Shown here: one piece after another, positions 1 through 8,295 of the stretch | How the letters are laid out: each line of letters begins with the position of its first letter | Position numbering within the stretch: the stretch's first letter is position 1 | Assembly: GCA_019090615.1 (NCBI GenBank) | Contig: JAHRVQ010000007.1 | Span: 1 to 37,517 of the forward strand | Reading direction: 5' to 3' | Length of the DNA: 37,517 nt | Source: Pseudomonadales bacterium | Lineage (GTDB): Bacteria; Pseudomonadota; Gammaproteobacteria; Pseudomonadales; Azotimanducaceae | Notes under the pieces: model-generated | What the model saw: the letters and a program-made list of their open reading frames with translations, nothing else | The model's database searches: none | What the model was told of the DNA's origin: nothing | Position numbers and translations under genes: made by a program

Positions 1-44
1 CACTCGACTAGTCGTCGGCAGCGTCAGATGTGTATAAGAGACAG
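1..44 (+). other. Illumina/Nextera library adapter (not genomic)
   Basis: Bases 12-44 are the complete 33-nt Nextera read-1 transposase adapter, ending in the mosaic-end sequence AGATGTGTATAAGAGACAG. Bases 4-11 (TCGACTAG) match an i5 index I recall from the Nextera XT v2 set, and bases 1-3 (CAC) match the last bases of the P5 primer. The order P5 - index - adapter - insert is exactly that of a library molecule, so genomic sequence starts at about base 45. This marks a contig end. Confidence 0.97.
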
Positions 45-342
45 GTGCTGCTGGTTTCTAGAATGTCGACCGATAGAGCGAATTAAACATTTACATTCAC
101 TGAATTGTGGTCTAAGTGATTGATATTAATGAATGTTTTTCGTTGTTCTTGCGCTAGTAGAGGAGTAATATCGCGCTCGGTCACAAAATGAGTAGCATAT
201 ATTCGAGTGTTCTAATGGCAGGCAGGGAGTTCTACTTTCCGCTATCCAGCCAGGCATTCGCTTCCGATGAGACGATAATAAAAACAAATTGACTGCAACA
301 GGATAGTAATAGTACTAATTTTCCTTTTTTTGAGGCAGCAAG
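45..342. other. Non-coding leader of the RND operon
   Basis: I see no convincing gene here. A 35-codon frame opening at the ATG at 188 has no ribosome binding site and resembles nothing I recognise. The stretch holds the putative promoter at 289-318 and the ribosome binding site of the adaptor gene (GAGG at 332-335). Any regulator gene upstream is lost at the contig end. Confidence 0.5.
289..318 (+). promoter_or_regulatory. Putative sigma70 promoter of the RND operon
   Basis: TTGACT at 289-294 is a strong -35 box. An 18-base spacer leads to TACTAA at 313-318 as a moderate -10 box. Transcription would begin about 18 bases before the TTG start of the adaptor gene. This is called from sequence pattern only. 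Confidence 0.4.
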
Positions 343-1452
343 TTGAGTAGCAAAAATTTATCAGCCATTCTGATCGCTATCGGCATGGCTATCTGGATCT
401 TTTCTGGAGCGCTTAACCCGGATGTTCTGATAGCCGACGATAGTATTGATAATATTGATAATATTGATAGTAACGATGGTCGTGCATTAGAAACAATCCC
501 TTATGTCCGTGTTGTATCCAGTAAGGCAACCCTGCGTGATCATTATCTTGAAGTTAATAGCCATACTATGGCGAGCCGAACTGTGCAGGTTAAAGCTGAG
601 GTGTCAGGCCGTGTTGAGCAGATTGCTGTTAATAAAGGTATGCAGGTCAATGCTGGTGATTTGTTATGTCGATTAGCGCTCGATACCCGTCTTAGCGATG
701 TAGACCAAACCAAGGCTGAATTGAAAAGCGCGAGATTAGAATATCAGGGCGTGCTAGATTTAAAACGCCAGGGACTGCAATCTGACATGAGTGTCGCCCG
801 GGCCCAAGCAACGCTTGCGCGCAGTCGTGCCAGTGCCAAACGAGCAGAGCTTAGCTTAGCCAAGACCAATATCGTGGCACCTTTTGCTGGCGTGGTGGAG
901 CATCAGGCGGTCGAGGTGGGCGATTTCCTTGAGGTCGGTAAAAATTGCATTACCCTGATGGAAATTGATCCGGTACTGGTGGTCGGGCAGGTGGCCGAAA
1001 AACGTGTTGGTAGCGTTGCGTTAGGTAGTCAGGCACAGATTAAACTGATTACTGGCAAGCATCTAACCGGGGTTGTTAGCTTTGTTGGCCGATCACCTGA
1101 CGAAGATACCCGAACCTATCTGATTGAAGTAACCATCAAAGCGCCCGGCAGTGATATTCGTGCCGGCTTGACTGCAAAAATGGAATTATCGTTAGGACGT
1201 GAAGCTGCACATCTGATTTCCGCAGCCTCGCTGGTGCTCGACGACAAGGGTATGGTGGGTGTGCGCACTGTGGATGAGGAGAATGTTGTGCGGTTTACTG
1301 CAGTACAGATAGTAGCTGAAGAGCCGAGTGGTATATGGGTCAGAGGGCTGGCGGATGAGGTGAATCTGATTACCGTGGGTCAGGAGGAAGTATTTGCGGG
1401 ACAAATCGTCAAAATGGATCTGACGCCGCTGGGTACCATCGTTAATCGCTAA
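343..1452 (+). CDS. RND efflux periplasmic adaptor (membrane fusion protein)
   Basis: This is the periplasmic adaptor that would link an inner-membrane RND pump to an outer-membrane channel. Residues about 5-25 form an N-terminal signal or anchor helix. A lipoyl/barrel-sandwich half follows at about 80-112 (AEVSGRVEQIAVNKG), then an Ala/Arg/Lys-rich helical hairpin to about 172, and the second half (APFAGVVEHQAVEVGD) and beta-barrel after it. The 369-residue length is normal for HlyD-type adaptors. The start is a TTG with GAGG seven bases upstream. A 9-bp repeat at 442-477 encodes an acidic Ile-Asp-Asn linker just behind the anchor. The permease gene follows after 62 bases, so the two are probably one operon. 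Substrate cannot be told from sequence. Confidence 0.92.
   Translation: MSSKNLSAILIAIGMAIWIFSGALNPDVLIADDSIDNIDNIDSNDGRALETIPYVRVVSSKATLRDHYLEVNSHTMASRTVQVKAEVSGRVEQIAVNKGMQVNAGDLLCRLALDTRLSDVDQTKAELKSARLEYQGVLDLKRQGLQSDMSVARAQATLARSRASAKRAELSLAKTNIVAPFAGVVEHQAVEVGDFLEVGKNCITLMEIDPVLVVGQVAEKRVGSVALGSQAQIKLITGKHLTGVVSFVGRSPDEDTRTYLIEVTIKAPGSDIRAGLTAKMELSLGREAAHLISAASLVLDDKGMVGVRTVDEENVVRFTAVQIVAEEPSGIWVRGLADEVNLITVGQEEVFAGQIVKMDLTPLGTIVNR
442..477. repeat. 9-bp in-frame tandem repeat (aatattgat)
   Basis: Four consecutive 9-bp units (442-450, 451-459, 460-468, 469-477) follow the pattern AATATTGAT. The two middle copies are identical and the outer ones diverged. In frame they give repeated Asn/Ser-Ile-Asp triplets in the linker after the membrane anchor of the adaptor. 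Copy changes would keep the frame. Confidence 0.75.
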
Positions 1453-1514
1453 ATTTCCGCTCGACAGGTCGTAACGTTTACGTTTAGCGGCCTTAAATCC
1501 CGCCAGGAATATCT

Positions 1515-4500
1515 ATGGTTTTTTATATTGGTGCTTTGATCGATCGGTCACGGACCATCTTGTCTCTTATGACGGTGATTATACTGGCTGGATTAGTTTC
1601 TTATGCCACTATTGCGCTTGAAGCCAAGCCTGATGTTGCTGTGCCTATTATTGTTATTACCTTGCCGCATGAAGGGATTTCGCCTCAGGATGCGGAGCGA
1701 TTACTCGCCAGACCAATGGAGCTTGAGCTAAAGAATATTGCGGGGGTAAAAGAAATCAGTTCTTACTCTGCAGAAGGCAGGGTGACCCTGGTAATTGAAT
1801 TTGACTATAGCTTTGAATCAGCTCAGGCGTTGTTGGATGTTAATGAGGCGGTAGATAAAGCCAGGGCGCAGATGCCGTCGACTCTGGATGAACCTGTTGT
1901 TAAGGAAGTTTCGGCCACTGGTTTTCCTATTGTTATTGTTACGCTAGGTGGTGATGGTGTACCTGATCGTTTTTTATATAAGCTTGCGAGGGATTTAAAA
2001 CAGGACCTGGAAGGTCTACCAGAAGTATTAGAAGCGAATATCAGGGGTCATCGAGAGGAGTTACTGGAGGCCGTTGTTGATCCGGCGCAACTAGAGGCCT
2101 ATGGGATTACCAATGAAGAACTTATCGCCGCGGTGGCGGGCAATAATCGCTTGATTGCGGCGGGATCGGTTGATTCTGGCAAGGGTCGTTTCTCGCTCAA
2201 GATCCCTGGTTTGATAGAAAATGCGGCTGATATCCTGAATATTCCGATTAAAGCAACACGCCAGGGTGTTATTACCTTGAGTGATGTGAGTAGCATACGC
2301 CGCACTTTTAAGGATGCCAAAAGGTATACCCGTGCCAATGGCAAACCAGCCGTAGCGATTGAATTAACCAAACGGCGTGATGTCAGCCTGGTCACGGCGG
2401 TTGCCAGGGTCAAGCAGTTGGTGAATGAAGCCGCACGAGATTATCCTGCCAGTGTTGAAGTAGGTTATATGGCTGACCAGGCACCGGAAACCCTGGAACA
2501 AATCGACACCCTGGAAGGTAATATATCCACTGCGATGTTTCTGGTATTAACCGTAGTGGTGGCGGCCGTTGGTTTTCGTTCTGGGTTGCTGGTGGCGTTG
2601 GGTATACCGTTCTCATTCCTGTTTGCTTTTATTATTGTTAATGCTTTAGGTTATACCTATAACTTTATGGTGATGTTTGGCATGTTATTGGGTCTGGGCA
2701 TGTTGATTGACGGCGCCATTGTTATTGTTGAAATGGCAGACAGGAAAATGAGCGAAGGCACATCGCCGAGAGCCGCTTATGTGTACGCGATAAAACGTAT
2801 GGTTTGGCCTGTTTTAGCCTCAACCGGTACAACCCTGGCGGCGTTTTTGCCGTTGATGTTCTGGCCTGGGGTGACCGGCGGTTTCATGAAATATTTGCCG
2901 GTGACGGTATTTGCTGTGTTATTTGGGTCGCTGGCTTATGCGCTGATATTTGCGCCCGTGTTGGGTGCGCTTATTTCAAAACAACAAGCGCCGGATAATG
3001 GCAGTAATATCCTGTTGGTTGATCAGGGTCGTTTCGATGAATTAAGCGGTATATTGAAATACTACGCCAGGCTATTAGGTTTTGTTACCCGGCACCCCAT
3101 ATTGGTTGTCGGTATTACTTTGGCGACGCTGTTGGGAATAGTAAAGTTGTATGCCCTGGCAGGTAATGGTATGCAGTTTTTTGCTGAGGTTGATCCTACT
3201 TTTTCTGGTATTAATGTGGCGGCCAAAGGGAACTATTCAGCATCAGAATTGCGCGATATCGTGATTGATGTAGAACAGCGAATCGCCGCTGTGGGCAACA
3301 TTAGCAGTATCTATTCGCGTTCTGGAAATGCAGGTGTTAGTGCCGGGTCCGGTAGTTCTGCAGATCGCATTGGTACCATGTTTATAGAACTATCTGATCG
3401 CCGGCAGCGTGATTTAACTGGCTGGGAGGTAGAGGATGCCTTTCGCGCAAGTATCAGCAATGTGCCTGGTGTTCGTGCTGAAGTAAGTAAACAAAACGCT
3501 GGGCCGCCGGTGGGTAAAGATATTCAGATTCAGATTGCTGGTGATGACCTGCAACGCCTCGCAGCAGAGACTAGACGTATTCGACAGTATCTCGAAACTA
3601 TGTCGGGCCTGGTGGCAATTGACGATACATCGCCAGTGCCAGGTATTGAATGGGAAGTGAAGGTTGACCGAGTGAAGGCGGCGATGCTGGGGGTGGATAT
3701 CAGTAAAATTGGCGCTGCGATACAACTGGTCACAAACGGTGTGCTGGTGGGTAGATATCGTCCAGACGATGTTGATGATGAGGTGGATATTCGTGTCCGC
3801 TATGTTGAACAATATAGGACGGTTAGTCACCTTGATGACCTGAGTGTCGCAACCCAACAAGGTCAGGTGCCCTTGAGTAGTTTTGTGGTACGTCAGGCTA
3901 TACCGAAGGTTAGTACCATTTTTCGGCAGGACAGTCAGCGTATGATGTACGTTCGGGCTAATGCGGCCTCTGGTGTTTTAGCCTCTGACAAGGTCGCTGA
4001 AATCCAGCAATGGTTACAGACTGCAAATATTGATCCTTCGTTGCAGGTGGTATTTAGAGGTGCTAATGAAGAGCAGACTAATTCTATGCGCTTTATCGGT
4101 AAGGCGTTTTCATTTTCCCTGGCCTTGATGGCGATACTGTTAATAACCCAGTTCAACAGTTTCTATCAGGCGGGGTTAGTACTTTCCTCGGTGATCATGT
4201 CAACCTGTGGTGTATTGTTGGGGCTAGTGATAATGGATCAGTCTTTTAGTGCAATCATGACGGGTGTGGGGGTTGTCGCCCTGGCAGGGATTATTGTTAA
4301 TAACAATATCGTGCTGATTGATACCTTTAATTATTTACGCCTGGAAAACCCTCAATGGCCCATTCAGCGAGTGATTGTGCAAACAGGTTGTTTGCGTCTA
4401 AGGCCGGTTTTCCTGACTACCTTCACAACAGGTTTTGGCTTGTTACCGATGGCGATGGGGGTCTCTATTGATCTGCTATCCCGAGAAATAGAAGTTGGCG

Positions 4501-4679
4501 GCCCAGTTGCATCTTTTTGGGTTATGTTAGCCTCGGCGATTGTGTCGGGCTTAAGTTTCGCGACAGTGTTGACGCTGATCGTAACACCGGCAATGTTGAT
4601 GCTGCCGTATGCCTTTAGGCAGTTGCCGATCAGGTTACGTAATTTAGGGTCTTTGTCTTTGATGAGCAAACCAGAGTAA
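1515..4679 (+). CDS. RND family efflux permease (AcrB/HAE-like)
   Basis: This is a proton-driven inner-membrane efflux pump of 1054 residues, the usual RND length. It shows TM1 at about 12-32, a large periplasmic porter domain, a TM2-TM6 block (about 335-480), a second porter domain (about 570-860) and the final TM block to about 1040. The TM4 proton-relay motif reads GMLIDGAIVIVE, with a single Asp (D399) followed by Gly400, where most drug-exporting AcrB relatives carry Asp-Asp. The C-terminal half has the matching VNNNIVLIDTFN motif. The ATG is preceded by AGGA at a good distance. It follows the adaptor gene directly. No TolC-type gene is adjacent, so it probably borrows an outer-membrane channel encoded elsewhere. 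Substrate unknown. Confidence 0.93.
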   Translation: MVFYIGALIDRSRTILSLMTVIILAGLVSYATIALEAKPDVAVPIIVITLPHEGISPQDAERLLARPMELELKNIAGVKEISSYSAEGRVTLVIEFDYSFESAQALLDVNEAVDKARAQMPSTLDEPVVKEVSATGFPIVIVTLGGDGVPDRFLYKLARDLKQDLEGLPEVLEANIRGHREELLEAVVDPAQLEAYGITNEELIAAVAGNNRLIAAGSVDSGKGRFSLKIPGLIENAADILNIPIKATRQGVITLSDVSSIRRTFKDAKRYTRANGKPAVAIELTKRRDVSLVTAVARVKQLVNEAARDYPASVEVGYMADQAPETLEQIDTLEGNISTAMFLVLTVVVAAVGFRSGLLVALGIPFSFLFAFIIVNALGYTYNFMVMFGMLLGLGMLIDGAIVIVEMADRKMSEGTSPRAAYVYAIKRMVWPVLASTGTTLAAFLPLMFWPGVTGGFMKYLPVTVFAVLFGSLAYALIFAPVLGALISKQQAPDNGSNILLVDQGRFDELSGILKYYARLLGFVTRHPILVVGITLATLLGIVKLYALAGNGMQFFAEVDPTFSGINVAAKGNYSASELRDIVIDVEQRIAAVGNISSIYSRSGNAGVSAGSGSSADRIGTMFIELSDRRQRDLTGWEVEDAFRASISNVPGVRAEVSKQNAGPPVGKDIQIQIAGDDLQRLAAETRRIRQYLETMSGLVAIDDTSPVPGIEWEVKVDRVKAAMLGVDISKIGAAIQLVTNGVLVGRYRPDDVDDEVDIRVRYVEQYRTVSHLDDLSVATQQGQVPLSSFVVRQAIPKVSTIFRQDSQRMMYVRANAASGVLASDKVAEIQQWLQTANIDPSLQVVFRGANEEQTNSMRFIGKAFSFSLALMAILLITQFNSFYQAGLVLSSVIMSTCGVLLGLVIMDQSFSAIMTGVGVVALAGIIVNNNIVLIDTFNYLRLENPQWPIQRVIVQTGCLRLRPVFLTTFTTGFGLLPMAMGVSIDLLSREIEVGGPVASFWVMLASAIVSGLSFATVLTLIVTPAMLMLPYAFRQLPIRLRNLGSLSLMSKPE

Positions 4680-4750
4680 CCCAGTACTGAATGTGTAAGT
4701 TACTATTTGCCAGTTTAGCTTTAGATTAAATAAAAAATGCAGCGGCCATT

Positions 4751-4786
4751 GGTTATAGTTATGGTTATAGTTATGGTTATAGTTAT
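4751..4786. repeat. 12-bp tandem repeat, three perfect copies
   Basis: GGTTATAGTTAT is present three times without a mismatch (4751-4762, 4763-4774, 4775-4786). It lies between the convergent RND permease and Nudix genes. It is internally 6-bp-like (ggttat/agttat). No function can be assigned. Confidence 0.9.
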
Positions 4787-4815
4787 GTTGTACCACTGGC
4801 AGCTGCGGTTTGAAT

Positions 4816-5574
4816 TTAGTCGGCTAGTGGCGTTCCACTGGGGTTGTTGGTTGGAAAGTCCAGGTTATTGGCAGCCATGCTCAGAAAATCTGAAGCTGTT
4901 TCGTATTTGGCGAATAAGCTGAGCTGTTTTTGAGTTACCCCCATAAGGCCAAATTCTTCTTTTGCATTAAGTGCGAGGGCTTCATTGGGCGAAATCCAGA
5001 TACTGTCCACCGTTTCTTTGCCGTCATGCAGGCCGGATTGGTTCGCAGGTGTGCCAGTAATGAAAAACCGCGTATCAAACCGGCGTGGTTTACCTGCAGG
5101 CGTGATCCAACGATTATAAAAATGAATTTGGTCAATGGCGAGCTGTAGATTTTCTTCTTTACAGATCTCAAGTAAACCCAGTTCACCGTCATGTAATTGA
5201 GTGCGATAGGCCTCGAATCTTGCGCTATTAGAGGCATCAAAGGCAACTGTTTCGCCCTGTTGATTATACGCCAGTAGAAAACCTGATTCTTCAAAGGTTT
5301 CTCGAATTCCGGCGATTAAGTAGGCGCGCCAATTGACGCCCAGGGCCTGCCTTTGATCAGCCTGTTGTTCGGCCGGGCTGGAATGGTATTCAGCATATAA
5401 AGCGGAATGATCTGATTCGTCAACGCGCCCACCAGGGAAAACATACATACCGCCAGCAAAAGCTGCCTTATTGGTCCTGCGCAGCATAAATATTTCAAAT
5501 TGAGGTTTTGCATCGCGGACAATAATGACGGTTGCGGCCGGGCGTACAGGTTGATCTTGTTGTGGTTTATTCAT
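4816..5574 (-). CDS. NUDT19-like Nudix hydrolase
   Basis: This protein of about 252 residues probably hydrolyses a nucleoside-diphosphate derivative. Residues 12-31 form the first beta strands (AATVIIVRDA). The Nudix box is split: FPGGRVDES at 46-54 gives its front half and RETFEESG at 91-98 the catalytic back half, with about 35 residues inserted between them. That split box is typical of the NUDT19/RP2-type branch, whose mammalian member cleaves coenzyme A. CoA as substrate here is inference, though several CoA-thioester genes lie nearby. The ATG at 5574 gives MNKPQQDQ. An in-frame TTG at 5619 would add 15 unconserved residues running into the repeat array, so I prefer the ATG despite a weak ribosome binding site. 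Confidence 0.85.
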   Translation of the reverse strand: MNKPQQDQPVRPAATVIIVRDAKPQFEIFMLRRTNKAAFAGGMYVFPGGRVDESDHSALYAEYHSSPAEQQADQRQALGVNWRAYLIAGIRETFEESGFLLAYNQQGETVAFDASNSARFEAYRTQLHDGELGLLEICKEENLQLAIDQIHFYNRWITPAGKPRRFDTRFFITGTPANQSGLHDGKETVDSIWISPNEALALNAKEEFGLMGVTQKQLSLFAKYETASDFLSMAANNLDFPTNNPSGTPLAD

Positions 5575-5617
5575 AATAGTAATTCTTTGCGGGTTAGTCA
5601 GGCAGATTAAGTTTTGC

Positions 5618-5697
5618 AAGCCATGTGCTTATGAAACCATGTGTTTATGAAACCATGTGTTTATGAAACCATGTGCTTACGCAACCAGGTGCTTACG
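5618..5697. repeat. 16-bp tandem repeat, five copies
   Basis: Five head-to-tail units of consensus AAACCATGTGYTTATG lie at 5618-5633, 5634-5649, 5650-5665, 5666-5681 and 5682-5697. Copies 2 and 3 are identical; copies 1, 4 and 5 differ at one to four bases. Sixteen is not a multiple of three, so this is not a coding repeat. It lies 44 bases or more upstream of the Nudix start. Confidence 0.92.
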
Positions 5698-5757
5698 AAA
5701 ATGGTACTCATAGTCCGAACGTCGATGTTTCGAAGCAACAATGCTTGCGAAAGAAAG

Positions 5758-5785
5758 TCCAGGCAACAATGTCCAGGCAATAATG
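5758..5785. repeat. 14-bp direct duplication
   Basis: TCCAGGCAACAATG at 5758-5771 is followed at once by TCCAGGCAATAATG at 5772-5785, one mismatch. It lies in the same gap as the 16-bp array but is unrelated to it in sequence. Confidence 0.8.
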
Positions 5786-6013
5786 TTTAAGGTCCAGTTA
5801 ATAACGATGTTCGAGCAACTATTTTGGGCTGTTTTTGTTGAGACTGATCGTACCGCGAGTTGTAAGGTAAATGAAACCTAATTTACGATTTCCCAGGCCG
5901 TTCCAGGCAAACATTATGGTTGATAGACGGTATTTGCAATGCCAGTGGGTTGCATTGGGTAGATCAGTTAAACTAATCAGCGGCATAGAATTAATGGTGA
6001 GAAATAGTTAAAG

Positions 6014-6724
6014 ATGCGAACTGTATTTAAACCTTCTTTTAGCAGATCATTTTTTATTCAAGCATTTTTGGGGACTTTGCGCCAACGGCTGATATTGGTT
6101 GCTGCCATGTTATTGATCACACCTGATCTCTTAGCGAAGGAAATGGTCATTATAAAGACGACTATGGGCGATATTACGGTTGAGCTGTATACGGCTAGGG
6201 CACCGCTAACGGTGGCTAATTTTTTGACGTATGTTGATGCAGATGGCTACCGTAATGTGATATTTCACCGGGTGATTGAGGGTTTTGTAATCCAGACGGG
6301 TGGTTTATTGGCGGATTTGTCTGAGTTGGCGGTGCGCGAGCCGGTTTTAAATGAAGCTGATCAGGGGCTGAAGAATATATCCGGTAGTTTAGCGATGGCC
6401 AGGGGTGCCGAAATTGATTCGGCCGAGCGGCAGTTTTATATCAACTTGAATGATAACGCGACGCTAGACCATTCTGAGCAGAGTTGTACCCGAGCGGATG
6501 AAACTAAGCAGGCGGCGCGGCTTGAACGTGGTCTGTACAAACCTTTAACTTGTAAGACCTTTGGTTACGCTGTTTTTGGGCGCGTTATTCAGGGTATGGA
6601 CGTTGTGCAGCAGATTGCGCAGGTGGCCACGGTTGACCAGGATGGATACGCCGACCTGCCGCTTGAAACAATTAGGGTCGTCAAAATAGAGCGATTGAGT
6701 AAAAAAGAAATTGAGGCCCACTGA
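6014..6724 (+). CDS. Exported cyclophilin-type peptidyl-prolyl isomerase (PpiA-like)
   Basis: This is a proline cis-trans isomerase that probably assists folding in the periplasm. An Arg-rich N-terminus and a hydrophobic helix (about 26-40) ending at a possible cleavage site after DLLA form an export signal. The cyclophilin core shows FHRVIEGFVIQ with catalytic Arg86, SLAMARG, RQFYINLNDN and FGYAVFG. Between LDH (about 153) and FGYAVFG (about 183) it has some 28 extra residues relative to E. coli PpiA, bounded by Cys158 and Cys180, which could form a disulfide in the periplasm. The chosen ATG is the only one that leaves a complete signal; its ribosome binding site is weak. A possible terminator follows at 6764-6812. 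Confidence 0.9.
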   Translation: MRTVFKPSFSRSFFIQAFLGTLRQRLILVAAMLLITPDLLAKEMVIIKTTMGDITVELYTARAPLTVANFLTYVDADGYRNVIFHRVIEGFVIQTGGLLADLSELAVREPVLNEADQGLKNISGSLAMARGAEIDSAERQFYINLNDNATLDHSEQSCTRADETKQAARLERGLYKPLTCKTFGYAVFGRVIQGMDVVQQIAQVATVDQDGYADLPLETIRVVKIERLSKKEIEAH

Positions 6725-6763
6725 ATGTTCGTAGATATTTCAATCTCAACTATAGTAAGAGAG

Positions 6764-6812
6764 ACGCTGATTAAACGCTACATTGGCGTGGCTGAAACTT
6801 AATTAGCGTTTT
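6764..6812 (+). terminator. Possible rho-independent terminator after the cyclophilin gene
   Basis: ACGCTGATTAA (6764-6774) pairs with TTAATTAGCGT (6799-6809) apart from one G-U pair, and a run of four T ends at 6812. The loop holds a second small stem (acgc/gcgt). The stem is AT-rich and the T run short, so this is a moderate call. Confidence 0.4.
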
Positions 6813-7022
6813 CCTGGCACTGATTGATATTAATACTGATTAAATCTAGGGCTAATTAATATGGGTTTTTATGTCTTTCCCCACACTCAACACTACACTC
6901 GGCCAACGTTACAGTTGGCGGTTGGATGCTTATAGTCAGGGTGCTTAATATCCAGTGGCTTAATATCTAGTGATAATGGTGTTCAAAATAGGTAGTAAAA
7001 AACGCTGTTAAGGAATGCTGTT

Positions 7023-7508
7023 ATGAAAATGTTGTTAAAATATTACCATAGCGCGCCGCATAATCTTACTGTTTTGTATGGCAAGGGTAAGCTGTCGATT
7101 GATGTGGTATTGAAGTCTCGAGAGAATTTTGGTCTGTTTGAGCGAAAGCAGGAATCTCGTTGTTTCTGCGATTTTACTCAGGCCGATTTGTCAGATTTAA
7201 GTCAACAGGATCTCCGTTTGATCAGGAATCAAAACATTAAACTGGCTTCTAATAATAAACCGCCTTCTAATAAAGAGTTGGGGAATAACAAGTTGTCAAC
7301 CAGCAGTGCGGGTGGTCATCGGGTGGCGTTGTTGACTGCTGACGTCTTTGAATATGGCATTGGCAGAATGTACTCCATGCTAGAGCAGTTAGAACCGCTG
7401 GAGTTTAAGGCATTTTTAAAGCTTGACGAGTCATTAGCCTGGTTGCAATTAGATGCTGATCGGTTGCGATCTGTTGCTGCAGAAGGTGATATTCAGCTCG
7501 GGTTCTAA
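7023..7508 (+). CDS. STAS/SpoIIAA-like protein, function unknown
   Basis: This is a soluble protein of 161 residues without signal or membrane segments. The N-terminal part (about 1-75) ends in a CDFTQADLSDLSQQDLR pattern, and the C-terminal part has RVALLTADVFEYGIGRMYSM followed by FLKLDESLAWL. That layout resembles SpoIIAA/STAS-like proteins of proteobacteria, which end in a short helix after an LDEALAWL-type motif. A low-complexity Asn/Lys/Ser linker (about 78-97) separates the two parts. AAGGA lies eight bases before the ATG and supports the start. It is transcribed alone, convergent with the DedA gene. The family match is from memory of pattern, so treat the function as unknown. Confidence 0.65.
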   Translation: MKMLLKYYHSAPHNLTVLYGKGKLSIDVVLKSRENFGLFERKQESRCFCDFTQADLSDLSQQDLRLIRNQNIKLASNNKPPSNKELGNNKLSTSSAGGHRVALLTADVFEYGIGRMYSMLEQLEPLEFKAFLKLDESLAWLQLDADRLRSVAAEGDIQLGF

Positions 7509-7574
7509 TTGACTATCTGACTAATCCACTTGAGCCTGGACAACTACCAGTTAAAGCAGGCTTAAAGGTGTTTA

Positions 7575-8078
7575 TTATTTAAAGATATTATCCAGGCCAA
7601 CCACCAGCAACCCTAGGCCTGTGGTCCAGATTAGGCAAGCAGTGAAGTCTAGTAAGCTATAACGCAGGCGGTTCATGCCGCTAATACCGATGAGTAAAGG
7701 TACCAGACTGCGTATGGCGGTCATAAGCCGGCCGAATAAGATTGCAGCGGAACCGAAGCGATTGATCAGGGATTCAGTTTTATCAAATAATGATTTTCGT
7801 TTGATTGCGAATGGCGTTTGATGAAATTTTGGCCCGAACCAGCGGCCAATATAATAGCCGCAATGGTCTGCCACAGTGGCGCCTAAGAAGGCCAATGGCA
7901 GCATTTGAGGTAGTGTCGCAATCTGTTCGGTATACATAATCGTGCAGGTGGTGAGTAAAATAATTCCAGAAATGAAAATACCGATACCGAGGCAGGCTTC
8001 CATGAATGCTATCAGCGGTACAATGACTAATGCGTACTGCTGATGTTCGCGGAGCCAGGTTATTATAAGATCGTCGAT
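7575..8078 (-). CDS. DedA-family membrane protein with uncertain start codon
   Basis: DedA proteins are inner-membrane proteins involved in lipid-carrier flipping and membrane homeostasis. Recognisable parts are the re-entrant motif AFMEACLGIGIF, GATVADHCGYYIGRWFG, FGRLMTAIRSLVPLLIG and a C-terminal membrane helix. The first ATG in frame is at 8003, but it lies in the middle of the conserved first helix. Coding sequence clearly continues upstream as DDLIITWLREHQQYALVIVP up to a stop at 8115-8117, with no ATG, GTG or TTG in between. I place the start at the ATC at 8076-8078, which has AGGG about eight bases upstream and gives the family-like start (M)DDLI. Either a rare start codon is used, or an ATG-to-ATC change has crippled or miscalled the gene. 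Confidence 0.8.
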   Translation of the reverse strand: MDDLIITWLREHQQYALVIVPLIAFMEACLGIGIFISGIILLTTCTIMYTEQIATLPQMLPLAFLGATVADHCGYYIGRWFGPKFHQTPFAIKRKSLFDKTESLINRFGSAAILFGRLMTAIRSLVPLLIGISGMNRLRYSLLDFTACLIWTTGLGLLVVGLDNIFK

Positions 8079-8295
8079 TGGCTTTACCCTGTCTGCTGTT
8101 CTTTTGATGCAGTGTTAGTTGGGGTTATCAGGTGTCTGCAATTAGCGTAGGCTAATATTTGAAATTTTAGTGCGACGACTATCTTGCAGCTGGGAAGTGC
8201 TGATTACTAGTGAATGTGGTGGCTTTTTTTGGGTTTTTCACAGGTTTTTAGTGCTGCTTTTTGTTAATAACTCTTAAATCCGTCGCCGGAGTTGC

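Larger units (their letters stand above)
5575..6013. other. Repeat-rich intergenic region between divergent genes
   Basis: No gene is visible. The region separates the leftward Nudix gene from the rightward cyclophilin gene and must hold both promoters. It contains a 16-bp tandem array (5618-5697), a 14-bp duplication (5758-5785) and several further degenerate copies of an aacaatg-like word up to about 5820. Confidence 0.6.

Noticed and set aside
188-295. 35-codon frame upstream of the RND adaptor
   Set aside because: No ribosome binding site, no recognisable sequence, and it overlaps the likely promoter.
7528-7564. Inverted repeat agcctg/caggct between convergent STAS-like and DedA genes
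   Set aside because: Only six base pairs, an 18-base loop and no T run, too weak for a terminator.
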